Positions 27,634 through 37,762 are shown, counted from the first letter of the stretch. The stretch is 64,000 nt of DNA from Bacteroidota bacterium (GCA_018266775.1 JAFDZS010000011.1:1-64000), one strand, 5' to 3'. The notes: generated by a model from the sequence alone, not told the origin. Translations and numbers: made by a program.

Positions 27634-28498
27634 TGTCTAAAATATTCGCGAGTGACAGCAGTTCATCCATCTTATAGCGGTTCCGGTCATTATCAAAACA
27701 CTTAGCCAGTTCCTCCAGCAAAAACTGTATGATACGCCGGTTATTCATCTGGCGAAAGTAAGAAGCTGTTGGTGGCACAGCAATGCGTTTAAAATAATTC
27801 TCCACGTCTTTATGGCTGTACATCTGACCATTCAATGGATCAATATAAAAATTTATTTTTTCAGAAGCATGCCCGGCAGGATTCAGCACGGTGTATTGCG
27901 GATCGAAATACGCCAGTATAAATTGCCTTGGAATATTGATGGCTTTAACAGGCACATCCAGCATTTCGCACAATACTAAATAAATGATACCGTTACTGAT
28001 GGCATTGCCTTTTTTACTTTCAAGCGCTTTGTTAATGAGGTAATCATCAGGATTATTATATGCAAATTCCACACCTTTCAATTTATAGTAGTTGTAGATA
28101 ATACTATAAATCACATTGGTCTGTTCAAGCGGGGTAAGGTAACTGTTTAATTCCAGCCAGATGTTGCGTTTTAATTTTTCAATTTCCTGGTAAACGGTGG
28201 TATTATTTAAATCGGGGTAATGATACCTGGCCACCAGCAACGCACCCTGTAGTAAATCTGCATCGCCTTCAGCCCAGGCGGTAAAATCGTTGGTAAGGTC
28301 GCGGAAATGCAGGCGGTGGATCAGCGATTCAATTCTTTCCTGTAATTCTTCATTGGTGGTATTCTCCCACAAGTGTTCCAGGTTGGGAATAATGTCTTTA
28401 CCAAAAGAGATAATTTTATCACTAACGGTATTGTACACGTATTCATCCGGATCATCAATCAGGTGCAGCAAGGCCGATATTTCCCTGTTCTCTTTCAT
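27614..28498 (-). CDS. SirB1/transglutaminase-like family protein
   Basis: A 294-residue cytoplasmic protein. The N-terminal about 90 residues look like a HEAT-type helical repeat (VSDKIISFGKDIIPNLEHLWENT). The rest matches the SirB1/transglutaminase-like family: VIYSIIYNYYKLKGVEFAYNNPDDYLIN, then the segment KKGNAISNGIIYLVLCEMLDVPVKAINIPRQFILAY. The family's usual catalytic Cys position here appears as Ser/Asn (GNAISNG), so activity is doubtful. Coupled by overlap to the DUF952 gene. Confidence 0.85.
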   Translation of the reverse strand: MKENREISALLHLIDDPDEYVYNTVSDKIISFGKDIIPNLEHLWENTTNEELQERIESLIHRLHFRDLTNDFTAWAEGDADLLQGALLVARYHYPDLNNTTVYQEIEKLKRNIWLELNSYLTPLEQTNVIYSIIYNYYKLKGVEFAYNNPDDYLINKALESKKGNAISNGIIYLVLCEMLDVPVKAINIPRQFILAYFDPQYTVLNPAGHASEKINFYIDPLNGQMYSHKDVENYFKRIAVPPTASYFRQMNNRRIIQFLLEELAKCFDNDRNRYKMDELLSLANILDNDLPRS

Positions 28499-28640
28499 TT
28501 ATAAATTGAATTTCGGAAAAGGCATTTTATAAAAGAAATTAAAATTGTCCACAAGGGTGACTAACTTACTATAACAACGTTTAAACAGCAGGTATTATTT
28601 TCTGATATTAAAACACCAATTTAACTAAGCGGAAGCACAG

Positions 28641-29060
28641 CGTTCCATTCATCTGCGCATCTGCGGCTATTTTTCTTTTGCTCACAGCGGCACAGTGGCA
28701 CAGAGAAAAATCAGTGTTCTATCTGGTGAGGATCGTTTGTATTTTATTTCACGCTGAGGCGCAGAGGGCGCAGAGAGAAATCAGTGTTGATCATCCCCAT
28801 CTGCATCATCAGCATTCCATTCATCTGCGCATCAGCGGCTATTTTTTCTTTTGCTCACGGCGGCACAGTGGTACAGAGAAAAATCAGTGTTCTATCTGGT
28901 GAGGATCATTTGTATTTTATTTCACGCTGAGGCGCAGAGAGAAATCAGTGTTGATCATCCCCATCTGCATCATCAGCGTTCCATTCATCTGCGCATCTGC
29001 GGCTATTTTTCTTTTGCTCACAGCGGCACAGTGGTACAGAGAAAAATCAGTGTTCATCAG
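28641..29060 (+). repeat. Tandem repeat of about 165-172 bp, 2.5 copies
   Basis: Copies start at 28641, 28813 and 28977. Each holds ATTCATCTGCGCATC, GGCTATTTTTCTTTTGCTCA, GGCGGCACAGTGG and AGAAAAATCAGTGTTCTATC blocks, then CACGCTGAGGCGCAGAG. The motifs (CATCTGCGCATCTGCGG) also occur beside the 26-bp palindromes at 25.8 and 33.3 kb. Short open frames across it repeat each other and do not look like real genes. Confidence 0.9.
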
Positions 29061-29094
29061 TATCATCCGCGTCATTTGCGTTCCCATATAAACA

Positions 29095-29124
29095 AAATTC
29101 CCCCCGGATACCCGGGAGGAATTT
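29095..29124 (-). terminator. GC-rich hairpin downstream of lon
   Basis: AAATTCC-CCCGG pairs with CCGGG-GGAATTT (12 bp with one bulged pair) around a 4-base loop. Read on the minus strand it ends in AATTTTGTTTAT, as a terminator of lon about 100 bases after its stop codon. Confidence 0.6.
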
Positions 29125-29224
29125 CTTTAACCCTTAAAACAACCAACATGAAACATGCTGATGTATAGCTAACAATAGCTACGTTAAATTGTTGAAACGG
29201 GTTTTGTTAAAACTCAATTTTATT

Positions 29225-31624
29225 TTATACCAATGCCAGTTCAAGCACCTGCTGCATGGTTTTTACATAATGAAATTTTATGCCTTTAATATACTGGCTG
29301 TTGATCTCTTCCACATCTTTTTCATTTTGCCAGCACATAATAATTTCCTTTAATCCGGCACGTTTTGCTGCTAATACTTTTTCTTTAATACCACCAACCG
29401 GCAATACCTGTCCACGTAAAGTAATTTCACCGGTCATAGCCAGGTAAGGTTTTATTTTTCTTCCTGTAAAAGCACTCGCCAAAGCAGAAAGCATCGTGAT
29501 ACCGGCACTGGGGCCATCTTTTGGTACTGCACCTTCCGGTACATGGATATGAATATCTTTCTTATTAAAAATGGCCGGATCGATATTTACTTTTTTGCAA
29601 TTCGCTTCAAGATATGTTAACGCAGTAGTAGCACTTTCTTTCATTACCGTACCTAAATTACCGGTAAGTTTTAATTCCCCCTTTCCTTCACTCAATTGTG
29701 TTTCAATAAATAAAATATCACCGCCCACATAAGTCCATGCCAAACCAACGGCCACGCCGGGCATGTTGGCAATTTTATACAGGTCGTTGCTGTACCTCGG
29801 CTTGCCTAATATTTTCTCCACATCTGCGTTGGTAATAGTAGCTTTTAATTTTCCCTTCATCACTATTTCTTTGGCCTGGTACCGCATAATGCTGGCGAGT
29901 TGCCTGTCCAGTTCACGCACGCCACTTTCTCTTGTATAATCTTCAATGATTTTTTCCAGCACCGCATCAGTAAGTTTAAACTTATTTTCAGTAAGCCCGT
30001 GCATATCTTTTTGTTTGGGAACAAGGTGACGCTTTGCAATTTCCAGTTTTTCCTCCACGGCATAACCACTCAGGTCAATGATTTCGAGGCGGTCTCTCAA
30101 TGCCGGTTGAATATTGCTGATGTTATTGGCTGTAGCAATAAATAATACTTTGCTTAAATCATATTCCAGTTCCAAATAATTATCGTAGAAAGAATTGTTT
30201 TGTTCCGGATCTAAAACTTCCAGCAGGGCAGAAGAGGGATCGCCATGAACCGTGTTGCCCACTTTATCAATCTCATCTAAAATCATCACCGGGTTACTGG
30301 ATTTTATTTTGCGAATCGATTGCAGAATACGCCCCGGCATTGCGCCAATATATGTTTTGCGGTGCCCGCGGATCTCGCTTTCATCATGCAAACCACCCAA
30401 ACTTACCCTTACATATTTTCGGTTAATCGCTGACGCTATGCTTTTACCCAAACTCGTTTTACCAATACCGGGAGGGCCAAGGAAACATAAGATGGGGGAT
30501 TTCATATCGCCTTTTAATTTCAATACCGCTAAGTATTCCAGTATACGTTCTTTAATCTTGTCCATTCCATAATGGTCGTGGTCCAGTATTTTTTTAGACT
30601 TCTTCAGGTCGTACTGGTCTTCCGTATATTCACCCCAGGGCAGGTCTAACATCAGATCCAGGTGATTATAGGTAACTGAATAATCCGGAGTTGAAGGATG
30701 CATACGTTCCAGCTTCTCAATACCTTTATTAAACATTTCTTTTGCCGCTGCAGGCCATTTTTTTGTTTCCGCTCTTTTCTGCATTTCCTTTACTTCAGCC
30801 ACATTATCGCTGCCCAGTTCTTCTTTAATGGCTTTCATTTGCTGCTGCAGAAAATATTCCCGCTGCTGTTTATCCAGTTCGTTTCGGGTTTTATTGGTCA
30901 CCTTATTTTTCAGCTCGGCGTATTGCAGTTCAGTTTGCATCAGGTTCATCAGTAATTCAGCCCGTGCTTTAATACTGCTGATTTCCAGCAGGCGTTGTTT
31001 TTCTTTAATATCGCTGTTAAGGTTGCTGCTTACAAAATGAATTAAGAAAGAAGGGTTTTCTATATTTTTTAAGATGATGGCCGCTTCGCTGGGTAAATTA
31101 GGAGAAAGGCCAACAATCTGACCAGCCAGATCCTTAATACTGCCCACCATCGCTTCAAAATCAGGATCGTCTTTCAGGTTATTCTCCTGCAATACTTCTA
31201 CTTTTGCTTTGAAGTAAGGATCATCTGTTGTGATCTCCGTTATTTTAAAACGCCTTCTGCCCTGGATGATGATAGTAGTGCCTCCATCAGGCATCTTAAT
31301 CAATTTTACAATTTTTGCCACGGTGCCAATATCTTCCAGGTCGCTAACGACAGGTTCTTCCACTGTACTGTCTTTTTGCGCTACAACGCCTACCAATTTG
31401 TCAGCCTTATAAGCGTCATTAACAGCCTTAATACTCTTATCGCGGCCTACGGTAATAGGCAAAACCACACCGGGAAACAATACGGTATTTCTTAAAGGCA
31501 GTATCGGCAATTCATCGGGAACCGCCTGTTCATCAGCATTCGGGTCGTCATCTTCATTGAGCGGGATTATGGGCATGAACTCCATTTCTTCCTCGGTACC
31601 CTGTAAATAAAATCTGTTATCCAT
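29225..31624 (-). CDS. lon: ATP-dependent protease Lon
   Basis: A 799-residue cytoplasmic AAA+ protease that degrades misfolded and regulatory proteins. There is an N-terminal substrate-binding LON domain (about 35-230, starting [14 protein letters not shown]), a coiled coil (about 230-300, [17 protein letters not shown]), and an AAA+ domain with Walker [12 protein letters not shown] and Walker [13 protein letters not shown]. The C-terminal serine-lysine protease domain has the catalytic serine in [11 protein letters not shown]. Length is normal for the family. The acidic N-terminal extension (about 35 residues) is common in Bacteroidetes. Confidence 0.97.
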   Translation of the reverse strand: MDNRFYLQGTEEEMEFMPIIPLNEDDDPNADEQAVPDELPILPLRNTVLFPGVVLPITVGRDKSIKAVNDAYKADKLVGVVAQKDSTVEEPVVSDLEDIGTVAKIVKLIKMPDGGTTIIIQGRRRFKITEITTDDPYFKAKVEVLQENNLKDDPDFEAMVGSIKDLAGQIVGLSPNLPSEAAIILKNIENPSFLIHFVSSNLNSDIKEKQRLLEISSIKARAELLMNLMQTELQYAELKNKVTNKTRNELDKQQREYFLQQQMKAIKEELGSDNVAEVKEMQKRAETKKWPAAAKEMFNKGIEKLERMHPSTPDYSVTYNHLDLMLDLPWGEYTEDQYDLKKSKKILDHDHYGMDKIKERILEYLAVLKLKGDMKSPILCFLGPPGIGKTSLGKSIASAINRKYVRVSLGGLHDESEIRGHRKTYIGAMPGRILQSIRKIKSSNPVMILDEIDKVGNTVHGDPSSALLEVLDPEQNNSFYDNYLELEYDLSKVLFIATANNISNIQPALRDRLEIIDLSGYAVEEKLEIAKRHLVPKQKDMHGLTENKFKLTDAVLEKIIEDYTRESGVRELDRQLASIMRYQAKEIVMKGKLKATITNADVEKILGKPRYSNDLYKIANMPGVAVGLAWTYVGGDILFIETQLSEGKGELKLTGNLGTVMKESATTALTYLEANCKKVNIDPAIFNKKDIHIHVPEGAVPKDGPSAGITMLSALASAFTGRKIKPYLAMTGEITLRGQVLPVGGIKEKVLAAKRAGLKEIIMCWQNEKDVEEINSQYIKGIKFHYVKTMQQVLELALV

Positions 31625-31794
31625 AATAATTCTTATATAAAGTCAAAATGTCAAATGCTGGTATAAAATACTTCATTTTTATGAAGATGCATATAGGGAC
31701 AATATTAGTGCCAAGCATTGGCCAAGCTGAGTCGTTCACCAGTTTGTGTAGCAATGGTATAAAATTTTGATTAGTTCATTTACTTTTGCACTCC

Positions 31795-33213
31795 ATGCAA
31801 ATAACATATACCACTAAAGAGGCTGAAATTATTGAAAAGGTTGCTGTAGCGGCGCAGGAAACAGGCGTGCCTGCTTACCTGATTGGTGGTTTTGTACGTG
31901 ATAAGATATTGGGCCGCAATACAAAAGACATTGATGTGGTTTGCGCCGGTGATGGTATTGCACTGGCCCACGCCGTAGCAGCATTATTTACCCCAAAACC
32001 TGAAGTGCATTTTTTTAAGAATTTTGGCACCGCACATATTCTGGCCAATGATATTGATATTGAATTTGTTGGTGCCCGCAAAGAAAGTTACAACCGCAAC
32101 AGCCGAAAACCTGCAGTTCAGTCCGGCACTTTGCAGGACGATCAGAACCGCAGGGATTTTACCATCAACGCCATGGCCATCAGCTTAAATGCAGCAGACC
32201 GTGGGCAGTTAGTTGATCCATTTAATGGCATGCAGGACCTGGAAGCTAAAATCATTCAAACACCATTAGCACCGGGCATTACTTTTGATGATGACCCGCT
32301 GCGCATGATGCGTGCTATTCGTTTTGCATCTCAATTACATTTTACCATTGCACCCGAAACGTTTACTGCCATCAGCACATTTGCTGAACGCATTACCATT
32401 GTAAGTAAAGAAAGAATTGCGGATGAACTGAACAAGATCCTTTTGTCGCCACAACCTTCCATTGGTTTAGACCTGTTGTATAAAAGTGGTTTGCTGAAAA
32501 TCATCTTTCCGCAAATGGTAGCACTTGCCGGTGCTGAATACTTGGACGGTAAAGGCCATAAGGATAATTTTTACCACACACTGCAGGTGGTGGACAATAT
32601 TGCCCGCAAAACAGACGACCTGTGGTTGCGCTGGGCTGCGGTACTGCACGATATTGCCAAACCTGCCACCAAACGTTTTGAAGAAGGGCATGGCTGGACG
32701 TTTCATGGCCATGAAGCATTGGGGGGAAAATGGGTACCCAAAATATTTGCCCAGCTCAAACTGCCGCAAAATGAAAAAATGCGCTTTGTAAAGAAACTGG
32801 TGGAACTGCACCTGCGCCCGATCAGCCTTACCAAAGAAAACATTACGGACAGTGCTGTACGAAGATTGATTGTGGATGCCGGGGAAGATTTTGAAGCATT
32901 GATGTTATTGTGCGAAGCAGATATCACGTCTAAAAACAAATACAAAGTACAGCGTTACCTGAATAATTTTGAAATGGTGCGCCAGCGTTGTGCAGAGGTG
33001 GAAGCAAGCGACAACCTGCGGAACTGGCAACCGCCCATTACCGGGGAAATTATCATGGAAACGTTTCGGTTAACACCGAGCCGTCCTGTTGGTGATATTA
33101 AAAATGCCGTTCGTGAAGCCATACTGGATGGCGTCATACCAAATGAGTATGAGCCGGCATTTCAGTATATGATTGAAAAAGCGGGAGAGATGGGGATTTA
33201 CCCGGTGAAGTGA
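31795..33213 (+). CDS. CCA tRNA nucleotidyltransferase / poly(A) polymerase, HD type
   Basis: A 472-residue enzyme that adds or repairs the tRNA 3' CCA end, needed here because the tRNA gene in the window does not encode CCA. The ATG at 31795 is chosen over an upstream TTG. Residues 20-160 are the class II nucleotidyltransferase head, with YLIGGFVRDKILGRNTKDIDVV and the RRDFTINAMA motif. Next is the RNA-binding region (DDDPLRMMRAIRFASQL), and then an HD phosphohydrolase domain with HDIAKPATK. TACTTTTG at 31781-31788 matches a -7 box, which would make the mRNA nearly leaderless. Whether it adds all of CCA cannot be told. Confidence 0.93.
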   Translation: MQITYTTKEAEIIEKVAVAAQETGVPAYLIGGFVRDKILGRNTKDIDVVCAGDGIALAHAVAALFTPKPEVHFFKNFGTAHILANDIDIEFVGARKESYNRNSRKPAVQSGTLQDDQNRRDFTINAMAISLNAADRGQLVDPFNGMQDLEAKIIQTPLAPGITFDDDPLRMMRAIRFASQLHFTIAPETFTAISTFAERITIVSKERIADELNKILLSPQPSIGLDLLYKSGLLKIIFPQMVALAGAEYLDGKGHKDNFYHTLQVVDNIARKTDDLWLRWAAVLHDIAKPATKRFEEGHGWTFHGHEALGGKWVPKIFAQLKLPQNEKMRFVKKLVELHLRPISLTKENITDSAVRRLIVDAGEDFEALMLLCEADITSKNKYKVQRYLNNFEMVRQRCAEVEASDNLRNWQPPITGEIIMETFRLTPSRPVGDIKNAVREAILDGVIPNEYEPAFQYMIEKAGEMGIYPVK

Positions 33214-33235
33214 AAGAAGATTTACCGCAGATACA

Positions 33236-33376
33236 TAGAACACAGATGACGCAGATTGAACTTATCTCCGCAGATGCGCAGATGAGATGGCACGCGGAAT
33301 TGCGGGGCGCAGTGAAAATGGTCTGACGTCCTCGTCTGACCATGCGTGAAGATGATGAGCCGCAGATGCGTAAATG
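33236..33376 (-). repeat. Composite interspersed repeat, inverted copy
   Basis: The palindrome core is at 33318-33343 in the reverse orientation (ATGGTCTGACG-N4-CGTCTGACCAT). The flanks, read on the minus strand, match those at 25802-25975: ATCTGCGGCTCATCATCTTC, CCGCGTGCCATCTCATCTG and CGCATCTGCGG. It lies just behind the CCA-enzyme gene. Confidence 0.85.
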
Positions 33377-33568
33377 ATAGTAGATATAAATTTTACTCAC
33401 GGAGGCACGGCGGCACAGCGCATAGACTCCATTACTTTATATACTTTATTTACTTTTATACTTTATTTACTTTTATACTTATCCCATCCACAAAGTGACA
33501 AGCAACTAATGTAAATAAGTCCAATCTACCACCTGTGTTCCAATTCGTATTTTTCCTATCTTTACAAC

Positions 33569-34144
33569 ATGGCTATTCTACGTTTCAGGGTTTATTGGGA
33601 AGATGACGACAGTATCTATCGTGATATAGCAATTCGTCATACACAAACTTTTTTTGATTTGCATATGGCAATTCTGCAGAGTTACGAATTCGATAATAAA
33701 CATAAAGCAACATTCTACCGCAGTAATGACAACTGGCTGCGTGGCCGCGAAATTACGCTGGAAGCTTACGATAAAGAGTACAAAGCAGCTCCATTAATCA
33801 TGGCTGAAACACCCATCAGTTCTGAAATCAGTAACCCCAATCAAAAATTTATATACGAGTACGATTTTAATAAGTTCTGGCATTTTATGATCGAGCTTAT
33901 CAATATCGACAAAGAGGAAAACAAAAAACTTACTTATCCCTGCTGTGTAAGAACCGAAGGTATCGCACCCTCTCAATACGGTACCAAAGGACTTGTGGAC
34001 AGTCGCCTTGCGGAAATGGAAGAAAAATACGACCTGCAGCCGGACGCTATGCGTGAAGGTTTTGGTGAAGAAGGAGATGACGATGGTTTAGGTGGTGGTG
34101 AAGAAGAAGAAGCGACAACTGATGAAGGTAACGACGGATTTTAA
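33569..34144 (+). CDS. IS1096 passenger TnpR-like / pRiA4b ORF-3-like protein
   Basis: A 191-residue protein of the family named after plasmid pRiA4b ORF-3. It shows the family's opening (AILRFRVYWEDDDSIYRDIAI), FFDLHMAILQSYEFDNKHKATFY, and IYEYDFNKFWHFMIEL. The function is unknown despite the transposon-derived name; most Bacteroidetes carry it as a stable chromosomal gene. The last about 35 residues are a strongly acidic, glycine-rich tail (EEGDDDGLGGGEEEE). TATCTTTA at 33557-33564 resembles a -7 box just before the start. Confidence 0.88.
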   Translation: MAILRFRVYWEDDDSIYRDIAIRHTQTFFDLHMAILQSYEFDNKHKATFYRSNDNWLRGREITLEAYDKEYKAAPLIMAETPISSEISNPNQKFIYEYDFNKFWHFMIELINIDKEENKKLTYPCCVRTEGIAPSQYGTKGLVDSRLAEMEEKYDLQPDAMREGFGEEGDDDGLGGGEEEEATTDEGNDGF

Positions 34145-34185
34145 GCAATGTCTTACCTGTTGCTGATGTAAAACAGCATCATCAT

Positions 34186-34728
34186 ATGAAATCAGTATTA
34201 TTTAGTGTACTGTTGCTTGCAACAAGCGCAGTAGCATTCGGGCAACTGGATGTAGTGAAACCTGCACCTAAACCAAAACCCAAACCAGCCAAAACAACAC
34301 CGCCTAAAAAAACAAATTCAGAAACGCAGCCTTCATCATCTTCATCGTCTTCATCCGGCGGGGGCAGTTATATCATTGTGTACCGTGGTGGCAAACTGGC
34401 ATCCTCATTAGTGAATTACAGTATTTATATTGATGGCAGAAAAGTATGTATACTCAGTAACGAAAGGTATTTCAGGTACCCCGTTTCTGCCGGCAAACAT
34501 GAAATAGAAGCCAAAAAATCCGGTGTTGATATCAATAACAAAGAATTTTATACCAGCGTTGTCTCAAACCCTGGTCAAAATAAATATGTGGAGGTAAATA
34601 TTAAAACCGGTTTATTAAAGAGTAAAGTGGAATTTAATGATGTGGAAGAAAGCATTGGTAAACATAATATCAGCGGAATGAAAGAAGATAATTGCCAGGG
34701 AGATATTAACGAGAGCAGGAAACAGTGA
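34186..34728 (+). CDS. Exported protein, DUF2846-like
   Basis: A 180-residue protein with a signal peptide ending AVAFGQ, then a Pro/Lys-rich linker (about 25-45) and a poly-Ser/Gly tract (about 50-60). The C-terminal domain (about 62-150) has YIIVYRGGKLASSLVNYSIYIDGRKVCIL and a YPVSAGKHEIEAK strand, the pattern of DUF2846-type carboxypeptidase-like beta-sandwiches. It follows the previous gene by 41 bp. The role is not established. Confidence 0.75.
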   Translation: MKSVLFSVLLLATSAVAFGQLDVVKPAPKPKPKPAKTTPPKKTNSETQPSSSSSSSSGGGSYIIVYRGGKLASSLVNYSIYIDGRKVCILSNERYFRYPVSAGKHEIEAKKSGVDINNKEFYTSVVSNPGQNKYVEVNIKTGLLKSKVEFNDVEESIGKHNISGMKEDNCQGDINESRKQ

Positions 34729-34872
34729 GCAATGGATAATAAATTAATGGATAATGGACCATGAAATAATTGGGCACTTTCAATTCCAAGACATTATCCA
34801 CTGTTCACTATCCATTATCCATAATTCACTAATTTTATATTGGAAAAAGGTTCTTCACAAACCTTACACTTT
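34729..34872. repeat. Imperfect long inverted repeat in spacer
   Basis: The left arm (about 34725-34762) is built from AATGGATAATAAATTAATGG units. The right arm (about 34789-34829) is built from the complementary ATTATCCACTGTTCAC and TATCCATTATCCATAATTC. Together they can form an imperfect 30-bp hairpin upstream of miaA. Confidence 0.65.
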
Positions 34873-35781
34873 ATGACAAAAACCTGTTTTATCATTGCCG
34901 GCCCAACGGCATCGGGCAAAACTGCATTTGCCATACAGTTAGCGCAGCTACTGCACACTTCCATCATCTCGTGCGACAGCAGGCAATGCTTTACCGAACT
35001 CAATATTGGTGTAGCCAAACCATCAGCAGAAGAATTACAATCTGTTCACCATTATTTCATTAATTCCCATTCCATACACGAGGAAGTAAATGCCGCAGTA
35101 TTTGAACAGTATGCATTAAAAGCAATTGATGATATTTTTCAACACAGCGATGCTGCAGTAATGGTTGGCGGCACGGGCTTATACATCAAAGCCTTTCGGG
35201 ATGGTATAGACATGGTGCCGAATGTGGATGCAGCGATAAGAACAAACATCATTGCAGGTTATGAGCAACATGGTTTAGCATGGCTGCAGCAACAGGTGCA
35301 GCAGCATGACCCGTTATATTTTGAAAGCGGTGAAATTCAAAATCCACAAAGGCTGATGCGGGCATTAGAAGTAAAATTATCCAGCGGCCAATCGATAACC
35401 CATTACCAGACGGGAATAAAAAAACAAAGAGATTTTAACATCATAACGGTAGGGCTGGAATTGCCAAGGGAAATGTTGTACCAGCAAATCAACCGGCGTG
35501 TTGATGTAATGATGGAACAGGGGTTGCTTAACGAAGTACAGCAGTTATTGCCTTATGAAAAATGGAATGCCTTACAAACGGTAGGTTACAGGGAATTGTT
35601 CAGCCATTTGCACGGAGAAATTTCATTGCAGGTTGCAGTGGAACAAATCAAACAAAATACCCGCCATTATGCCAAAAGGCAAATGACCTGGTTTAAAAAA
35701 GATGCAGCCATTAATTGGGTGAGCCCTCATCTCCCTGTATCATCCCTGCTGGCAGATTACGGATCGGGAAAGTTGGTTTAA
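34873..35781 (+). CDS. miaA: tRNA dimethylallyltransferase
   Basis: A 302-residue enzyme that adds a dimethylallyl group to adenosine 37 of tRNAs reading UNN codons. The ATG at 34873 is chosen over an upstream TTG because it gives the usual start directly before the P-loop IIAGPTASGKTAFA. Other motifs are SIISCDSRQCF, NIGVAKPSAEE, MVGGTGLYIKAF, and the C-terminal QNTRHYAKRQMTWFKK. The 3' end overlaps the convergent small gene by 71 bases. Confidence 0.95.
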   Translation: MTKTCFIIAGPTASGKTAFAIQLAQLLHTSIISCDSRQCFTELNIGVAKPSAEELQSVHHYFINSHSIHEEVNAAVFEQYALKAIDDIFQHSDAAVMVGGTGLYIKAFRDGIDMVPNVDAAIRTNIIAGYEQHGLAWLQQQVQQHDPLYFESGEIQNPQRLMRALEVKLSSGQSITHYQTGIKKQRDFNIITVGLELPREMLYQQINRRVDVMMEQGLLNEVQQLLPYEKWNALQTVGYRELFSHLHGEISLQVAVEQIKQNTRHYAKRQMTWFKKDAAINWVSPHLPVSSLLADYGSGKLV

Positions 35782-36133
35782 TAACCGGTGCCGTTACATC
35801 GGCATCTCTTTCTTCCTTAATCCCTTCAACAGAAAGATTCTGTATATCCATACGGATACCGGTAATTCTTTTTGCATCGTTACGCAGGAAAACAATAGTA
35901 CCACTGTTGGCCGGCATGTAAAATTTGTCATCGCCGGTAATTTCCAACGTGGTGGATCCCAGCAGGCAATTCAGGTGCAGTGTTCCATTCTCCATAAAAA
36001 CACTCACATCGCCAATGGAACAGCCTGTAGGCAGTTTATACTTGGCAGTATATTGCTGCGGGCAAACATCTTCAGCTTTAATGTACATACAGGAGGCAAT
36101 GAAAACAGAAAGCAGTAATGTAACTTTTTTCAT
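35711..36133 (-). CDS. Small exported protein of unknown function
   Basis: A 140-residue protein, not recognised. It has a short signal peptide with a cysteine (LLLSVFIASCMYIKA), so it may be a lipoprotein, and a beta-rich body (GTLHLNCLLGSTTLEITGDDKFYMPANSGTIVF). The last about 24 codons overlap the 3' end of miaA on the other strand, an unusually long convergent overlap of 71 bases. The real C-terminus is still supported by the reading frame and the absence of an earlier stop. Confidence 0.65.
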   Translation of the reverse strand: MKKVTLLLSVFIASCMYIKAEDVCPQQYTAKYKLPTGCSIGDVSVFMENGTLHLNCLLGSTTLEITGDDKFYMPANSGTIVFLRNDAKRITGIRMDIQNLSVEGIKEERDADVTAPVIKPTFPIRNLPAGMIQGDEGSPN

Positions 36134-36205
36134 GACTGGAGGCTTTTACTGTGTATAAAAATACGCCTTTGGCGAGAAAAAAGTTACATGTTGCTGAAAA
36201 AAATA

Positions 36206-37762
36206 TTAAAACTTAATTCCCAGCGTGCCCACAATGGTTCCGCGCTGTTGTTTTAGTGTGGCAAAAGTATTGGCCCTGTCCTCCAGGCGGTAAGGCATAT
36301 CAATATCTTTGGAAATATTGTGTACATACGTCAGGTCAATAAACATGCCTTTATTGCGGTAACCCAGCCCTCCACTCAACAGCATTTTATTTACTTTAGC
36401 CGGGGCATCTTTATAGGGGTTACCGTAGTAAGCAAAACCCAGTCTGCCCATAAAAATATTGCACTTTAATTCGCCGCCCACCCTGAAATTGAAGTTGCCT
36501 TTATAATCTTCCTTAATCACATTACCCAGTTGTTTGTAATACGCTTTCTCCGCATCGGTGGGGTTTTCGTTGGCACTGCCAAAGCGTGATCCTTTATAAT
36601 GCACATATTCCACATCAGCAGTAATAAATGCCTTTTGCCTTTTTACATTGGCCACTTCCCTGAAAACATAAGATGCGCTGAGCATGGCTTTAAATGGTGT
36701 GGTTTGGGTGTACTTGCTTACACCGGGTTGCTGGTTGGTAAATGTTTGCGAGGTAACACTAAAATTATTCACCGGGTTTTCCAGGAAGGTATTTAAAGAT
36801 GTGGTACGGGTATCTTTCAAAAACATATAGGTTGGTGTGTGTACCGCCAGCCCGAGCCTGATATATTCTTTGGGCCGGTAAATCACACCCAGTTTCAGGT
36901 TTGCACCGGCACCAGTGGTTTTAAAATCATCCGTATACTTAAACTGGTTAAAATGATTATTGGTGTTGGCCGATGTATCAAATTCACTAAATGTAGTTAC
37001 ACTGTGATACGTTACAATGGGTATGCCGATGGTACCACCAAAGAACCATTTATCTGCATAATTATGTGCTAAGCCCAGTGCAATTTCTGAAATACCACCG
37101 GTGGTGGTGCGGGCCATTTCCTGGCGTATGGCCTGGTGTGCATCTAAAATATATTCGGGTGCACCCTTCACCTGCACCACGGGCTGGCCATTCACCATTA
37201 CCGTTACTGTATCTATCAGGTAAGTGTACAGTGCCGGTGCTGAAGTATAGGGATATGGTGAATTACTGTTCAGCACATCATCAATGGTGCGGCCGCTTTT
37301 GGCAAACTCCTCTGCAAATTGTTCGCTGAAAGAACTGTAATTATTCAGCCCTTTATATTGCACCTGGTTATTGAAATTAGCAGTTTGGTTAACAGCCAGG
37401 CTCACTGCATAACTGTTTTTAGGTTTATAACGGTCGCCAAAACCCCAAACCCAGCCGCTGGTGCCAAACCCAATGCTGTTGCGTTTATTTTGATTGGCTG
37501 TTTCGCGAAAATCAGCTTTATTATTATTCAGATTAAAATTAGGTGTGAGTACAAATTCATTGGTTTTATAAAAACCCAAACCGGCAGGGTTTACAAACGT
37601 AGCATTGATATCGCCACCCAGTGAACCCATAGCGCCACCGATAGCCATATTTCTTGCTGAACCGTTTTGCGGGTAAAAGGAAAAACGAAGGGCGTCTTCA
37701 GGCGTTTGTGCATAAAGGGCAGTACCAAAGACAATGGGTAGCAGGAGTATAATTTTTTTCAT
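36206..37762 (-). CDS. OmpP1/FadL-family outer-membrane transport protein
   Basis: A 518-residue beta-barrel of the long-chain fatty acid/hydrocarbon transporter family. The ATG at 37762 is chosen because it starts a clear signal peptide (MKKIILLLPIVFGTALYAQ); in-frame codons further upstream add an implausible extension. The family's N-terminal signature is present: GSARNMAIGGAMGSLGGDINATFVNPAGLGFYK. The C-terminus ends in a barrel strand finishing GTLGIKF. It probably moves hydrophobic compounds across the outer membrane; the ligand is unknown. It lies 89 bp downstream of the lipoprotein gene at 37852-38538. Confidence 0.92.
   Translation of the reverse strand: MKKIILLLPIVFGTALYAQTPEDALRFSFYPQNGSARNMAIGGAMGSLGGDINATFVNPAGLGFYKTNEFVLTPNFNLNNNKADFRETANQNKRNSIGFGTSGWVWGFGDRYKPKNSYAVSLAVNQTANFNNQVQYKGLNNYSSFSEQFAEEFAKSGRTIDDVLNSNSPYPYTSAPALYTYLIDTVTVMVNGQPVVQVKGAPEYILDAHQAIRQEMARTTTGGISEIALGLAHNYADKWFFGGTIGIPIVTYHSVTTFSEFDTSANTNNHFNQFKYTDDFKTTGAGANLKLGVIYRPKEYIRLGLAVHTPTYMFLKDTRTTSLNTFLENPVNNFSVTSQTFTNQQPGVSKYTQTTPFKAMLSASYVFREVANVKRQKAFITADVEYVHYKGSRFGSANENPTDAEKAYYKQLGNVIKEDYKGNFNFRVGGELKCNIFMGRLGFAYYGNPYKDAPAKVNKMLLSGGLGYRNKGMFIDLTYVHNISKDIDMPYRLEDRANTFATLKQQRGTIVGTLGIKF

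Noticed and set aside
28678..29168. Small plus-strand genes in the tandem repeat behind the SirB1-like gene
   Set aside because: They repeat the same peptide because of the tandem DNA repeat and have no gene-like context.
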